From the NCBI GenBank assembly GCA_020747065.1, contig JAGMVK010000005.1, forward strand, positions 1,426,001-1,490,000: a DNA stretch of 64,000 nucleotides. The letters run 5' to 3'. This stretch comes from Cadophora sp. MPI-SDFR-AT-0126. Its lineage: Eukaryota; Ascomycota; Leotiomycetes; Helotiales; Ploettnerulaceae. Numbering within the stretch: the stretch's first letter is position 1; the number at the start of each line of letters is the position of its first letter. The translations under genes were made by a program, and so were the position numbers. The notes beneath the pieces are model-generated. The model was not told where the DNA came from. It did no database searches and saw nothing but the letters and a program-made list of their open reading frames with translations. Positions 33,966 to 46,012 of the stretch are shown piece by piece.

Positions 33966-35176
33966 ATTTGTCTTTTGTTGACAGTGGCCTGATTTTGAGG
34001 TTGCCCAATGTTTGGCTGGTGTATCGTATCCCTAAGCTGTACACGACTTGCGCCGAGGCTGTAATGTCGACTAGAAGCTGGAGATGTACGCGGCTTGCAT
34101 AGACCGACACATGGACTTGAACGGGTTGAGTTTGGTGGTTAATTCAGCGTGGGAGAGAAGTTGTAAGCCGGGTCGATTGTTCGCCGGATGCTTTTCTTGA
34201 CGCAAATTTCGAGAAGCCGGTTCCCACCCACCACGCTCCCATGTTTGATCTGATAAGCTCAAGGATGCTGTTCTGTTCCGCGGTCCCTCTCTCTTCGCTT
34301 GGAGTGTGGGGTTGTTGTGTCCGGCCAGTCGGGGCGATGGAACTGGATTGCGCAGAGCTGGGACGACAGGGATGATTCTGACAGTGTCGGTAGCTGACTG
34401 GCTCGCTTGGCTCCCAACCCGTCTCTCTCCCGACCTCTCCCGAGCGATGACTGTTCCCTCCTTCACAGCCCCCTGCGCTCCCTTCCACATGGTTCCAGCA
34501 CAAAAAAGAAGAACTTCCTGACCAAACCGCACTTTGCACCGATTACCTACCGATCTTCCCCTGACGACAGTCTGCTCCTTCCATCCATATCGCACCCAAT
34601 TCTTTCTCTTCGTCCGTTCCTTTACCCTCCGTTCTATCTTCGCCCGCAACGCAGCTGACCTCAAGAGCTGCCTCAATCCGGATTACAGTAGACTCTCAGC
34701 CTCGCCCGGCGGCCTGACCTGCATGTGAAGCCTCCTTCGATCTAATCCCGCATCAATTCTACTCGTCATCAGCGTCGACCTAGCGCACAAGGCCACGAAC
34801 TCATAATTGTCTTTCTCCCGCCTGCCTACTCCTGAGGCTTCTTTTTCTTCAGTCCTTAGGCCTTTTGCCTTCCAACACTTAATTTCAACGCCACTAAATC
34901 AAAACTTTTCTCACGTCCATAGACGCATTCACTCAGTCGATCTCCTCGAGTCGACACCCCTTCCAACAACGGAATCTCTACTCAATTCAATCAGCGCGTT
35001 TGTTTGGCGGCATAGCTGTCAAATGAACCTGCATTCGCCGATTTAATTGAGATTTAATGTGAGTAACGTCCCTGCCAGTTGACACGACCGAACTCGAGTT
35101 TCCCCAAAACACCTTGAAGCTGACCTTGTTGTCACAGTCTCCTCTCAGACAATCTTGAGAGGTCAACGATCACTAA
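33966..35176. promoter_or_regulatory. Divergent region with a 5' UTR intron and uORF before the PPR gene
   Basis: About 1.2 kb separates ERG8 and the PPR gene. The right half is C/T-rich like a fungal leader. A GTGAGT donor at 35059 and a GTCACAG acceptor ending at 35137 outline a likely 79-nt leader intron. Just before it an ATG at 35023 opens a seven-codon uORF that stops at 35046. Frames on either strand between 34070 and 34680 have no recognisable features. Confidence 0.5.
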
Positions 35177-38100
35177 ATGCCAATCTACTCCAACATCGCA
35201 TCGACACTTGCACGTCAAGGTCCCAAAACCTTCACACACGGTTACGCTCAATCTGTCGTTGCTGCCACACATCCTCAAGTTTACGCTTCTTCAAACAGAC
35301 CTGGATTTGGTCTCAACCGACGTGCTAGCAAAGCCGGTCACTTTCCCTCATACAGTTTCCAAAATGCATTTCACAACAGTGCTCAGTCCTCAAGTACGGT
35401 CCAGCTGGTCCGCGCCGAGAAGAGTGATGGAGGGCTAGATGCATATTTCGAGGCTTGGAAGAAGCAACATGCTACAGGTGAAGCGGACAAGGAGTGGGCT
35501 CAATTCCAGTTCCCAAAGCGCATCGAGTGGAAGCCCTTAATCGAGGTTGAGGAAGGCCGAAGCAATGTGCAAGGTCAGACCGTGGAGGCCGCTCCGGTCC
35601 CAGAGAGATCATACAGTGCGAGCGCGGTAGACGACATTAATAAGTTGGCAGCAGAGGAGGAAGCTGCTCTGGCCAAGATTGATGCTGCTATTGAGAAGGA
35701 AATCAAGTCGCGAAACGATCAAGCAATTTTCGAAGCCGAGTTGAGCATCGTTGCTGCTCGTGTTCCCACGCCACCTCGAACCTCCTCTCCAGCTCTGTCT
35801 TCCGAGTCTGGATTCCTGAGATCGCCAACCACTTCTGCGACCACCATTAGCACAGCTTCCGAGCAACAATCCCAGAGCTATGCTGAGCACCTCACCAAAT
35901 TGTCTGAGGGTGGACGATACTCCGAGATCCCAGCTGTCTTCGAGGCAATGCTGGTGGCCAACATTCAGCCGACGGCATCTGCCTACAATGCTCTTCTGGA
36001 TGCTGCTATTCATCTCCCAGCCGAGAGAATTCAAGTTGTTCCAAAGGCACTTGATGTCTACTCTGACATGCTGAGACGCAAAGTCCTGCCAAACACCGCT
36101 ACATACAACACTCTCATCAACCTAATTGCTTCCCGATCCATCGAAGTTTCTTCGCTGAAGCAGTCCTTGGAGGAGAAGCGTGCTCGATTTGGCGGTATGG
36201 AAGAGCCTGGCAAGTTCATGTTCGCATCAAGTGAGTTTGAATTTGCCATCCTGGCCGAGGATGATCGATTGGACCTTGCTGTGCGAATGTTCGAAGCTTC
36301 CATCAGTCTTCGTACAGACCGTTCATATCCTCCCGAAACTTACCACAAGTTGATCCAAGCTTGCTCCGAAGCCGGTAGAATCCCAGAGATGATCCGATTC
36401 TATGAGCATATGGAGGCTAGCAAGATCTCACCGCTTTCTGCGACATTCTCGCCTATGATTCACGGCTTCGCACAAGTCGGAGATTTGAACAGCGTTGTGG
36501 AATGCTACGATGAATACAAACAACTTGCCATCGACAACGATCAAGGAAAGATTGAGCTCGCAGACAGACAAGACGGCCAAGTCTATGCTGCAGTAGTCAA
36601 GGCATACGTCACATCCGACCGTATGGAGGGAGCCGTGCAATTTTACCAGAGAATTCTTGAAGCTTATCCAGGCCGCGTTTCTGAGTTGGGAGATTGCGTT
36701 GTCAACGGAGGCTTAGTTCAGGGTTTCCTGGAGAAGGGCAAGCTCTCAGAAGCACTTGGATGGGCCGAAGCTCTTAGTGGGTCCATCAAGAGTGAGGCAA
36801 TGGGAAAGATTGCCACTCAGGCAGCTGACAAGGATGATAAGTCAATTGCAGTTGCTGCTTTCTCGCATGTCACCATTAACGCCGACATTGCCACTCCCGC
36901 GATGGCTATGTTGGCTCTCAGTGTACGACAAGGTGACGTCCCAGCAGCTCAAAGATACTGGCAATACCTGTCAGCTCCTGAAATGACTGTCACATCGGCT
37001 TTCATTGAGCCAGCTGCGATGTATGCTGTTGCAATGATTGGTTCCGGTCAAGTTCTCGAGGGTCTTACTCAATGCGAACAGATGTTTGCCCGCATCCGAT
37101 CTTCTGTCGAGTCTACCACCCACCTTCAAGATGAGATTGACGAGGGAATGGAGTTCATCAATCGATTCATGTCAGCACGCGGAATCACAGACCCCCGTCT
37201 TCTACCAGAGGTCCCTGTGTACCAACAGTTTACACCTGTCCAATACCCCGCTGTACCAGCGTATGAGGATACCTTTGACCCATATGCTACTTCTACCGAC
37301 TTCAAAGGCTCCGCTCTCATTGCTGATGAGCTCGAGAAGGGTAGTAGTGGTCGCGCCAAGGCCTCACGTCTCAATGAGGCACTTGGTAGATTCAGAAACA
37401 TGCGTCGCGCTGGTCGTCACCCACGTTACATTACCTACGCCAAGCTCATTGCCGCCGCTGCACGCGAGGAGCGCATGAACCTAGTCCACGATATTCTCGG
37501 TATGGCTAGATCTGATGTTCCTCTCCTTCCTCAATACTCGGTCGTTCGCTATGGCTGGGTTTCTATTCTTGACGCCATGGTTGGAGCTTGTCTTACTCTC
37601 GGAAACCGTACTTTGGCTGCTCAATATCACCAAGAGCTCCTGGATATGGGTGCGGCACCAACTGCGAACACTTTCGGTCTATACATCACCACATTAAAGG
37701 AATCGACCAAGACCTTTGACGAAGCTACCGAGGCTGTCAAGATCTTCCACCGTGCCAAGTCTGAGGGCGTTGAACCTTCATCGTTCCTCTACAATGCGCT
37801 CATCGGCAAGCTCGGAAAGGCACGTCGTATCGATGACTGTCTTTTCTACTTTGCTGAGATGCGTGCTCTTGGTATCCGACCAACCAGCGTTACCTATGGA
37901 ACAATTGTCAATGCTCTTTGCCGTGTGAGCGATGAGAAGTTTGCTGAGGAGTTGTTCGAGGAGATGGAATCGATGCCAAACTACAAGGCTCGTCCCGCTC
38001 CATACAACAGCTTGATGCAATTCTTCTTGACAACCAAGCGTGACAAGAGCAAGGTCTTGGCATATTATGAGCGAATGAAGAGCAAGGGTATCCAGCCAAC

Positions 38101-38689
38101 AAACCACACCTACAAGCTTCTTGTCGATACCCATGCTACCCTCGAGCCGGTCAACATGCCTGCTGCTGAAGCCATTCTCGATGTCATCCGAAGCACTGGT
38201 CAACGTCCAGAGGCTGTTCACTATTCGTCCTTGATTCACGCCAAGGGATGTGTCTTGCACGATATGGATGGGGCCAAGGCTGTGTTCGACTCTGTCATGG
38301 CCGATTCCTCCATCCGTCCTCAAGCCTGCCTCTATCAGGCCCTTTTTGAATCGATGGTCGCCAATCACCGCGTCGCCGAAACCGAGCCCATCCTTCGTGA
38401 AATGTCACAACGCGGTGTTGACATGACCCCTTACATCGCCAACACTCTCATCCACGGTTGGGCGAACGAGCTCAACATTGACAGAGCCAGATCGATCTTC
38501 GCCTCTGTCAGTCGTGAGAAGAGAGAGCCCAGTACCTACGAAGCCATGACCAGAGCCTATCTCGCCGTCGAAGATAGACTCAGCGCCAAGGCTGTCGTCC
38601 AGGAAATGTTAGGTCGTGGATATCCCGGAGCTGTCTCTAATAAGATCCTCGAACTCCTTGGAGGTGGACACACCGAGACTGCCGCTTAG
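35177..38689 (+). CDS. Large mitochondrial-type pentatricopeptide repeat (PPR) protein
   Basis: A single exon of 1170 residues. The first 60 residues are basic and hydroxylated with few acids (ASTLARQGPKTFTHGY and ANRPGFGLNRR-like stretches), suiting a mitochondrial presequence. PPR motifs are visible at ASAYNALLDAAIHL, NTATYNTLINLIASRS, SFLYNALIGKLGKARRID, IRPTSVTYGTIVNALCRV, IQPTNHTYKLLVDTHATL and near the C-terminus with TPYIANTLIHGWANELN. Fungal proteins of this size and layout, such as Neurospora cya-5 and relatives, promote expression of mitochondrial mRNAs. Which transcript this one binds cannot be told. Codon use is strongly biased to C-ending codons, suggesting good expression. Confidence 0.88.
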   Translation: MPIYSNIASTLARQGPKTFTHGYAQSVVAATHPQVYASSNRPGFGLNRRASKAGHFPSYSFQNAFHNSAQSSSTVQLVRAEKSDGGLDAYFEAWKKQHATGEADKEWAQFQFPKRIEWKPLIEVEEGRSNVQGQTVEAAPVPERSYSASAVDDINKLAAEEEAALAKIDAAIEKEIKSRNDQAIFEAELSIVAARVPTPPRTSSPALSSESGFLRSPTTSATTISTASEQQSQSYAEHLTKLSEGGRYSEIPAVFEAMLVANIQPTASAYNALLDAAIHLPAERIQVVPKALDVYSDMLRRKVLPNTATYNTLINLIASRSIEVSSLKQSLEEKRARFGGMEEPGKFMFASSEFEFAILAEDDRLDLAVRMFEASISLRTDRSYPPETYHKLIQACSEAGRIPEMIRFYEHMEASKISPLSATFSPMIHGFAQVGDLNSVVECYDEYKQLAIDNDQGKIELADRQDGQVYAAVVKAYVTSDRMEGAVQFYQRILEAYPGRVSELGDCVVNGGLVQGFLEKGKLSEALGWAEALSGSIKSEAMGKIATQAADKDDKSIAVAAFSHVTINADIATPAMAMLALSVRQGDVPAAQRYWQYLSAPEMTVTSAFIEPAAMYAVAMIGSGQVLEGLTQCEQMFARIRSSVESTTHLQDEIDEGMEFINRFMSARGITDPRLLPEVPVYQQFTPVQYPAVPAYEDTFDPYATSTDFKGSALIADELEKGSSGRAKASRLNEALGRFRNMRRAGRHPRYITYAKLIAAAAREERMNLVHDILGMARSDVPLLPQYSVVRYGWVSILDAMVGACLTLGNRTLAAQYHQELLDMGAAPTANTFGLYITTLKESTKTFDEATEAVKIFHRAKSEGVEPSSFLYNALIGKLGKARRIDDCLFYFAEMRALGIRPTSVTYGTIVNALCRVSDEKFAEELFEEMESMPNYKARPAPYNSLMQFFLTTKRDKSKVLAYYERMKSKGIQPTNHTYKLLVDTHATLEPVNMPAAEAILDVIRSTGQRPEAVHYSSLIHAKGCVLHDMDGAKAVFDSVMADSSIRPQACLYQALFESMVANHRVAETEPILREMSQRGVDMTPYIANTLIHGWANELNIDRARSIFASVSREKREPSTYEAMTRAYLAVEDRLSAKAVVQEMLGRGYPGAVSNKILELLGGGHTETAA

Positions 38690-39356
38690 TGTTTCTATCT
38701 CTTGATTATCTATACACCTCATCAGTCGATGATCTGTTTATAGATGATCGGCATTCTACATGCATGTTTCCTTTGTTTTCATTGATACCCGTGCCTTTTT
38801 GCACACCTTCGATATTGCGGATTGGGGGGTATCAAGGTCGTCGTTGTCTTGATGACCTATTTCTTTTGTCATTGGGTCCAAAATTATTGCTCTGTTGCGA
38901 TGTACCGACATTGAGCCTGGAGTTTGGAGTTTAGAAGGGAGGGGCGGCCGGGGCGGCATTGGATGTTTTGAAAGTTAGTCACGGCCTGGTGTGTTTAATG
39001 AGTAGCGGAGCAGCGAATTGCGAATTGGTGTGTGCTCGCGTGCAAAAGGAAAGACAAATCTCAACTCCTCATCTAGCGGCGGTGATCCCAGTCATAAAGA
39101 TTGACTGAGTGATCCCGATCAGCTTGGATGATTGTGTACCAATAGAAAGAAGTAAAATGAATATCAGCCAGAAAGGCTTTGATATATTTCAGCATAAGAC
39201 ATTATCTGTGATCATGATTCCCGGTGAACTCCTTAAACTTGTATACAATCCTTTCCTTTTGCGCACTTTCAACTCTATCCTCGCTTCACTAACGATACTT
39301 TCATGTCACCATTTTCACTCGGCTCATTGCAAACCTTCACCATCTCATCCCTCAAA
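38690..39356. other. Convergent 3' regions
   Basis: These 667 nt lie between the stop of the PPR gene and the stop of a minus-strand gene. Only untranslated ends are expected, and I see nothing else. Confidence 0.5.
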
Positions 39357-40082
39357 TCATCTCACACCCCCAAAACTCCTCCTAAACATCCTCCTCTTCC
39401 CCTCATTACTCCTCCTCCCATGCTGCTGCTGGCCATCCCTCTCAGCAGCCACCAGCACCTCCTCATAAAACGGGAATCCTACCCGAATAGGCGGTAATCC
39501 CACACTCACGCCCTCCCCATCCACAGTCCTCTCACCTGATCTTCTACCTCCTTCACTCCCACTCGAGCTTGAACTTCCACTCCCACTCCCGCTGCGATCG
39601 CCTGCTCGTCTGTGCATTGATGGGACGGCGCGGTTGGATGTTGCTGATACGGGCGTGGGTGCGGGTGGGGGTGTTCCGGTGCCCGTGCCTATGGTTGAAT
39701 TGGAGCTGGAGCTGGATCTGGGGAGGGAGGATGTTGATGTTGAGGACGGGAATATGAATGAGGGAGCGAGGGATCTGCGTTTCGACGTTGATGTTGATCC
39801 AGACTTAGATTTCCTGGAGAATGTGAAAAAGGCAGAGGAAGATGATTCACTTCTTGGGACGGCGAGCATTTCTGGGGGGATTGGAAGAGGAGATGCGGTT
39901 CGCTTTTTGAGGGATGGGTGTCCGGGTTTGGGGGAGGGGTAGCGGCGGGAGGTTGGGTGTTGGGGTTCGTAGGGAGGGGGGTTGGTTGTTGGTGGGAGGG
40001 GGAGGTTGTGGGTTGAGTGCGAGTTTGAGTTTGGAATAGGGTGTGAGGAGGGCGAGGGGGGGTGGGATTGTTCGGCGCCCAT
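39357..40082 (-). CDS. Ser/Pro-rich low-complexity protein with N-myristoylation-type start
   Basis: A single exon of 241 residues from the ATG at 40082. There is no earlier in-frame ATG. The N-terminus MGAEQSHPPSP fits the N-myristoyl transferase consensus (Gly2, Ser6). The body is rich in Pro, Ser, Thr and Gly (SGSGSGSSSSSGSEGG near 190-205), so most of it is probably disordered. The C-terminal 45 residues are ordered-looking and basic: LPPIRVGFPFYEEVLVAAERD and KRRMFRRSFGGVR. I recognise no family. A lipid-anchored, possibly phosphorylated adaptor is an inference. A 102-codon frame on the opposite strand is a shadow of the simple sequence. Confidence 0.6.
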   Translation of the reverse strand: MGAEQSHPPSPSSHPIPNSNSHSTHNLPLPPTTNPPPYEPQHPTSRRYPSPKPGHPSLKKRTASPLPIPPEMLAVPRSESSSSAFFTFSRKSKSGSTSTSKRRSLAPSFIFPSSTSTSSLPRSSSSSNSTIGTGTGTPPPAPTPVSATSNRAVPSMHRRAGDRSGSGSGSSSSSGSEGGRRSGERTVDGEGVSVGLPPIRVGFPFYEEVLVAAERDGQQQHGRRSNEGKRRMFRRSFGGVR

Positions 40083-40782
40083 GTTTGGAGTGGGTATTCG
40101 GTTTTTGATGTGGTGATCCTTTTTTGACACTCTGAAGATGGCGAGAAGGGGTTTATTTGGAGCTCAAGAGAGATTGAGGTTGGTGCTTGAGTTTTTGTTG
40201 TGTTGTGGAAACTAGGCGACAAAGTGTTTGTTTGTTGATATGACCGGATGATGTACTGTTGTATTCATCTGAAACTTTGATCTGAGGATTTCGAGATACG
40301 CCGGGAGATTTTCAGAAACTCTATTTGAGTGCCGGAATATACTGAGATGAGATAAGTTTGATACTAAGAAGGTCTTCAATGTGACGAGTCGGGTCGAGAG
40401 ACCATCTGAACAAGACCTCAAATCAACAGAAAGCAGTCAGTTGTAGAAACAGAAATATCTCTTTCCATCAAGTAGATCCGTCCCCTACCTACTCTTATTT
40501 ACTTATGGAACTTTTCAAATGTGGGGTTACTATTCCGCCATGAACCTGTCCGTCCCCGTCATGATGCTGATGCAAGGTTAACCCATTAGTTTGCAGTAGA
40601 GGAACGCCCGTCCCGTCTTGGCCGGGTCGTGTTCTTGCAGTTCTTTTACGTGGATTTTTGGACTTTTTGACGTTTAGGGGCTCGGCTTGCTGAACTCGTG
40701 GCTGCTTTCATTGGACGGTAGAGGATCCGCGGCGAGGATCTTACGCTGGAGGGGAAACATACGTGACGGCTTGGGGCTCGGA
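40083..40782. other. Intergenic, upstream of the myristoylated protein
   Basis: No supported gene. It holds the promoter of the gene at 39357-40082 and the 3' end of the next minus-strand gene. Confidence 0.45.
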
Positions 40783-41567
40783 TTATTTTTGTTGTGAGGT
40801 GAGGTCTGCTTTTGGTGATTTGTCTGTGAGTATTGAACTGATCGTGATGGGATGATATGATGATGCGAGGCTGTGTTTGTTGGCAATGTTGCTTTGATGA
40901 TCTCTTGAAGTTTTGAGAGTAGAGTTAGGTGACAGGATTTTGACCATGCGAATGTTGTGTGTCCACCGTTTCCGGAAACCCGGGTTGGTTCCATTTGACT
41001 TTGCGAGGGTGCGTCCTAGCAGAAAATATGGAGGCTGCTTCGGATAGATTTGTTTGGTACGATGACTTACTCTTGCCTGTCAGAAGGTATCCACCCTGCT
41101 GATTGATGATTGCAGCGCACGAAGAAAACTCTTTCGATCTTGGCGTCAGCTTGTCAGTCAGCTTAGGCTCGATTTCGGTACGAGAGACGAGCAAAAGAAG
41201 TCTAAGAGTTCTTCTTGTCAAGGCGTCATTTGAGGGGTCGGTGGTGTTGGTGTTGCGGCTGAATGGCCTGTTTCGACGGCGTATCCCTGGCTCGTCTCAA
41301 GTTTTGAATCTGCTGTTCCTCTTCCGGAAACAGAGATCGATCGCTCTTGGCGTCTGTACTACTTACTACATTACCCTGAGTTGCTTCCTCTTCACTGCCT
41401 AGCATTCGAGGAATGTGGTCGTGGTACCCAACCCTCCATAGCAGATACCCCGCGAACGATGTATCAGTACATGTCTCAGACGCACGATCATGATCGATCA
41501 TGAACAAAAACAATAGTCCCAAGCGGCCTGTTCCAAGCTCAGCCGATCTGTACCCGTACTGCCCCAT
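40783..41567 (-). CDS. Possible three-exon gene of unknown function, basic C-terminus
   Basis: Exons 41567-41375, 41295-41071 and 41015-40783 join in phase through introns of 79 and 55 nt, giving 216 residues. The second intron has a perfect GTAAGT donor and is the strongest evidence. Across the exons one reads PGIRRRNRPFSRNTN, RRTLRLLLLVSRTEIEPKL, NQQGGYLLTGKRTLAKS and NPGFRKRWTHNIRMVK. The protein is basic, with Ser/Thr/His-rich ends. The first exon is less certain. The gene is on the same strand as the myristoylated protein. No domain is recognised; a nucleic-acid-binding role would be only a guess from charge. Confidence 0.42.
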
Positions 41568-41782
41568 CTCATCCTAGTGTCTTGGTTCTTGAACCGTGCC
41601 GGCTGCCGATGCACCGAGGGGTCCTGCGTACAGAAAAGGGTCGAAGAAAACAACATTTCCCGTCTCCCCTCTTGTCGCTGTCTGCGTACTTGGCCGACAA
41701 GTTACGATTGCATTGTAAGGATGTTGTTGTTCTATGATCGAAAAAATTGAACACCAGGCTGATTTCACGGAGGTGAGATGAA

Positions 41783-42243
41783 ATGGGAGACAGCGATAAT
41801 GTTGTGATTAAAGCTTCCACTGGTATCTATGTAAATGTTTATGGAGCTTCTCTCAGTCAATACTGCTTCTTCTGTTTCGTCGATTGGTTTCGAGCTACAA
41901 GACAACGTCGTATTAAGTTAGGCGTTCAGGCACCAAGGAACGCGGAGTGGATATCAAAATACCCTTCATTGATGGAGACTTTGTACATCCAGACGGTGAG
42001 TGATCTCTTTCGTGTGAGCTAGAGAAGTGTCACATTTCCCAAGTTGCACTCTTTTTCTCGTGCGCATTTCTGACATGAAGTTTTCTTCAATTAAAGCTGA
42101 AAGCCTTGAATAGCCTTGAAGTGTTGCTCTAGGTGCATCTGAAAATTCTCTGGTCAGTTGACAACGAGACCTGTGGACCTGGACGGAACGACGAGAACTA
42201 CACCTTGCGTCCAGAAGCAACTGGATTCGAGGCTCAGGCCTGA
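41783..42243 (+). CDS. Possible three-exon gene for a 63-residue acidic protein
   Basis: Exons 41783-41822, 41930-41995 and 42158-42243 give 63 residues. Both introns have GT-AG borders (the second with GTGAGT) and join in phase. The pieces read MGDSDNVVIKASTG, then ERGVDIKIPFIDGDFVHPD, then GPGRNDENYTLRPEATG, a smooth soluble protein without hydrophobic segments. A longer frame that ignores the introns ends at once with a less natural sequence. It is divergent from the gene at 40783-41567, with 215 nt between the starts. The family is unknown. Confidence 0.4.
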
Positions 42244-42821
42244 GCGAGATTCAATAACAGAAAATTACCAGTCCAAAGCGTGCCGGAACCGGACTAGAAA
42301 AATCGTTGGCCTAGTACAAGTAGAAATCGAATTGGATACTCCTTGCGACAAATCCGATTAATTAGATGTACTGTTGATTGCGGCAGAGCTCATTGCGGCA
42401 ACAGATCAGCAATCACTACCAGTCATAAGCTCCCTCGCCTTTCTTGACGCCGATATTGTGATCGCGACAGGTTAGGACTGGCGAATCGTGAGTGGATTGT
42501 GGGGTTGAATCAAGCAAACCGAACGGTCAAGTAACACACACATAGATTTTCCTATAGCCTGAGCATTGAAGCTAAGCTTCCAATAAAAATACATAGTCTC
42601 ACCTTAATACAAATCTAGTGGATCTCAGATCTCGATCAGTCCGAATTAGCGCACCGCTCCAAGGAAAGCAGTACAAAGACAACCTTAACAAGGTACATCG
42701 ACAAGAGCTGTGACCGATGTACACCCATTTCATATCCCTCTCTACACTCCCTTCATGCTTCTCTCTCTTTTAATGGTTCTATTTACTGATTTACAAGTCA
42801 GTATCTAAGGTTGATGAGATA
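42244..42821. other. Intergenic between convergent small genes
   Basis: These 578 nt are AT-rich and hold only the 3' flanks of two converging genes. No repeats seen. Confidence 0.45.
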
Positions 42822-43177
42822 TTAAAAGGCTATACATTCGCAATTTTTCCCCGCTGGCTGGCAAGTTGCAACAACAGTTGTCGACTCGTCGCATAATGGG
42901 GCTATAGAAGAATTAGATCCATAAGCGTCGCTTTAAAAATAGATTGAGCAAGATGAACTTTTATGAAGACTTACTAATCCAGTTGCCAGAGCAACATGCT
43001 CGAGGACCACCAAATGAACATGGCACTGCCTCGGATTAGAACACAATAAGGCAAATATCTGGCATATCTCGAACACTTATGTCCGTTGGGAAGGCACTGA
43101 CGTGACAGGAAAACATTCTCCGCTGACGGAAACGCAGAAGCTAGGGCTGCCAAGAATGCGAGGAAGATTACTTTCAT
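42822..43177 (-). CDS. Small secreted eight-cysteine protein
   Basis: Three exons, 43177-43075, 43025-42975 and 42901-42822, give 77 residues. Both introns (49 and 73 nt) have GT-AG borders; the first has a CTAAT-type branch site and the second a GTAAGT donor. The N-terminus MKVIFLAFLAALASA is a clear signal peptide with likely cleavage after Ala15. The mature part has Cys at 28, 37, 45, 46, 55, 65, 72 and 74, an even number with an adjacent pair, as in disulfide-knotted peptides. The segment SRQCLPNG may mark a processed N-terminus. Without splicing, the frame loses the cysteine pattern. It probably acts outside the cell, as candidate effectors and antimicrobial or surface peptides do; the sequence does not tell which. 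A TATA box lies about 90 nt upstream. Confidence 0.72.
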
Positions 43178-43262
43178 GTTGATGGAAAGTTACTTTGATT
43201 GTTTGTTTGAGTTGTGAAGGAGATACTGAGATGGGCGATGAACATGTGGGTGATGAACGTGT

Positions 43263-43270
43263 ATTATATA
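43263..43270 (-). promoter_or_regulatory. TATA box of the cysteine-rich secreted protein gene
   Basis: Read on the minus strand the sequence is TATATAAT, 86-93 nt upstream of the ATG at 43177. The spacing suits a short leader. TATA-type promoters are common in strongly regulated fungal genes. Confidence 0.5.
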
Positions 43271-43933
43271 GCCAGACTTCTAATATATGATCTTTCTCTC
43301 CTCCTCGTAATCAACATGTTGCACAACTCCAAATCGGGCAACCGAACTTCTCGCAACTGGAAAGTCTTGTCTGGTGTCCTTAGACGAAGTAAATTTACTT
43401 GTGTCTCTAACTCTAAGCGAATATGGATTAGCACACAAGACTATTGGTTTTTCCGCTGAGGCCATTATGGAGGTGGGATATCGTACTTTCAGAAACTTAC
43501 ATATGCTAAGATCTTTGATAATATGCCCCCCTTGGCTTGAACGTTAAACGTGAGATGTTGTAGGCTAGAGGCTTAGTCCCCACCTTGCGAAAATCTAAAA
43601 CGCTGTATTTACGGCAAAGTACGAGTTAAAACAAGGTTTGTTATAAAGGCAATAGTGGCTTTATAAGGTTTAAAAGAACTTGAAAATCTTACTCGAGGCT
43701 GAAGATCTGCTAATTCACTGGATTAAGATCCTAGAAGACTACATACACTGGCTTCGATTTTCCTCTGATTTGACATTTAGACCAGGGGGATAGGACAGTA
43801 TCTACAATAACTATCCCTTCGTCCGCCGAGACATTTCCATCGCTAGCTAGACTAACGAAACGGGAGTTCTGACTAGTCTAACCTGAGCAGCAGCCGCCTG
43901 TCTGCTCCTATCACATCACAAATCCCAAACTCG
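43271..43933. other. AT-rich intergenic
   Basis: These 663 nt lie between the secreted peptide gene and the 3' end of the esterase. It probably holds upstream regulatory sites of the peptide gene. No frame is supported. Confidence 0.45.

Positions 43934-46012
<2,079 letters not shown>

Noticed and set aside
39634..39942. A 102-codon plus-strand frame rich in Val/Asp/Glu
   Set aside because: It is the complement of the Ser/Pro-rich low-complexity gene and has no features of its own.
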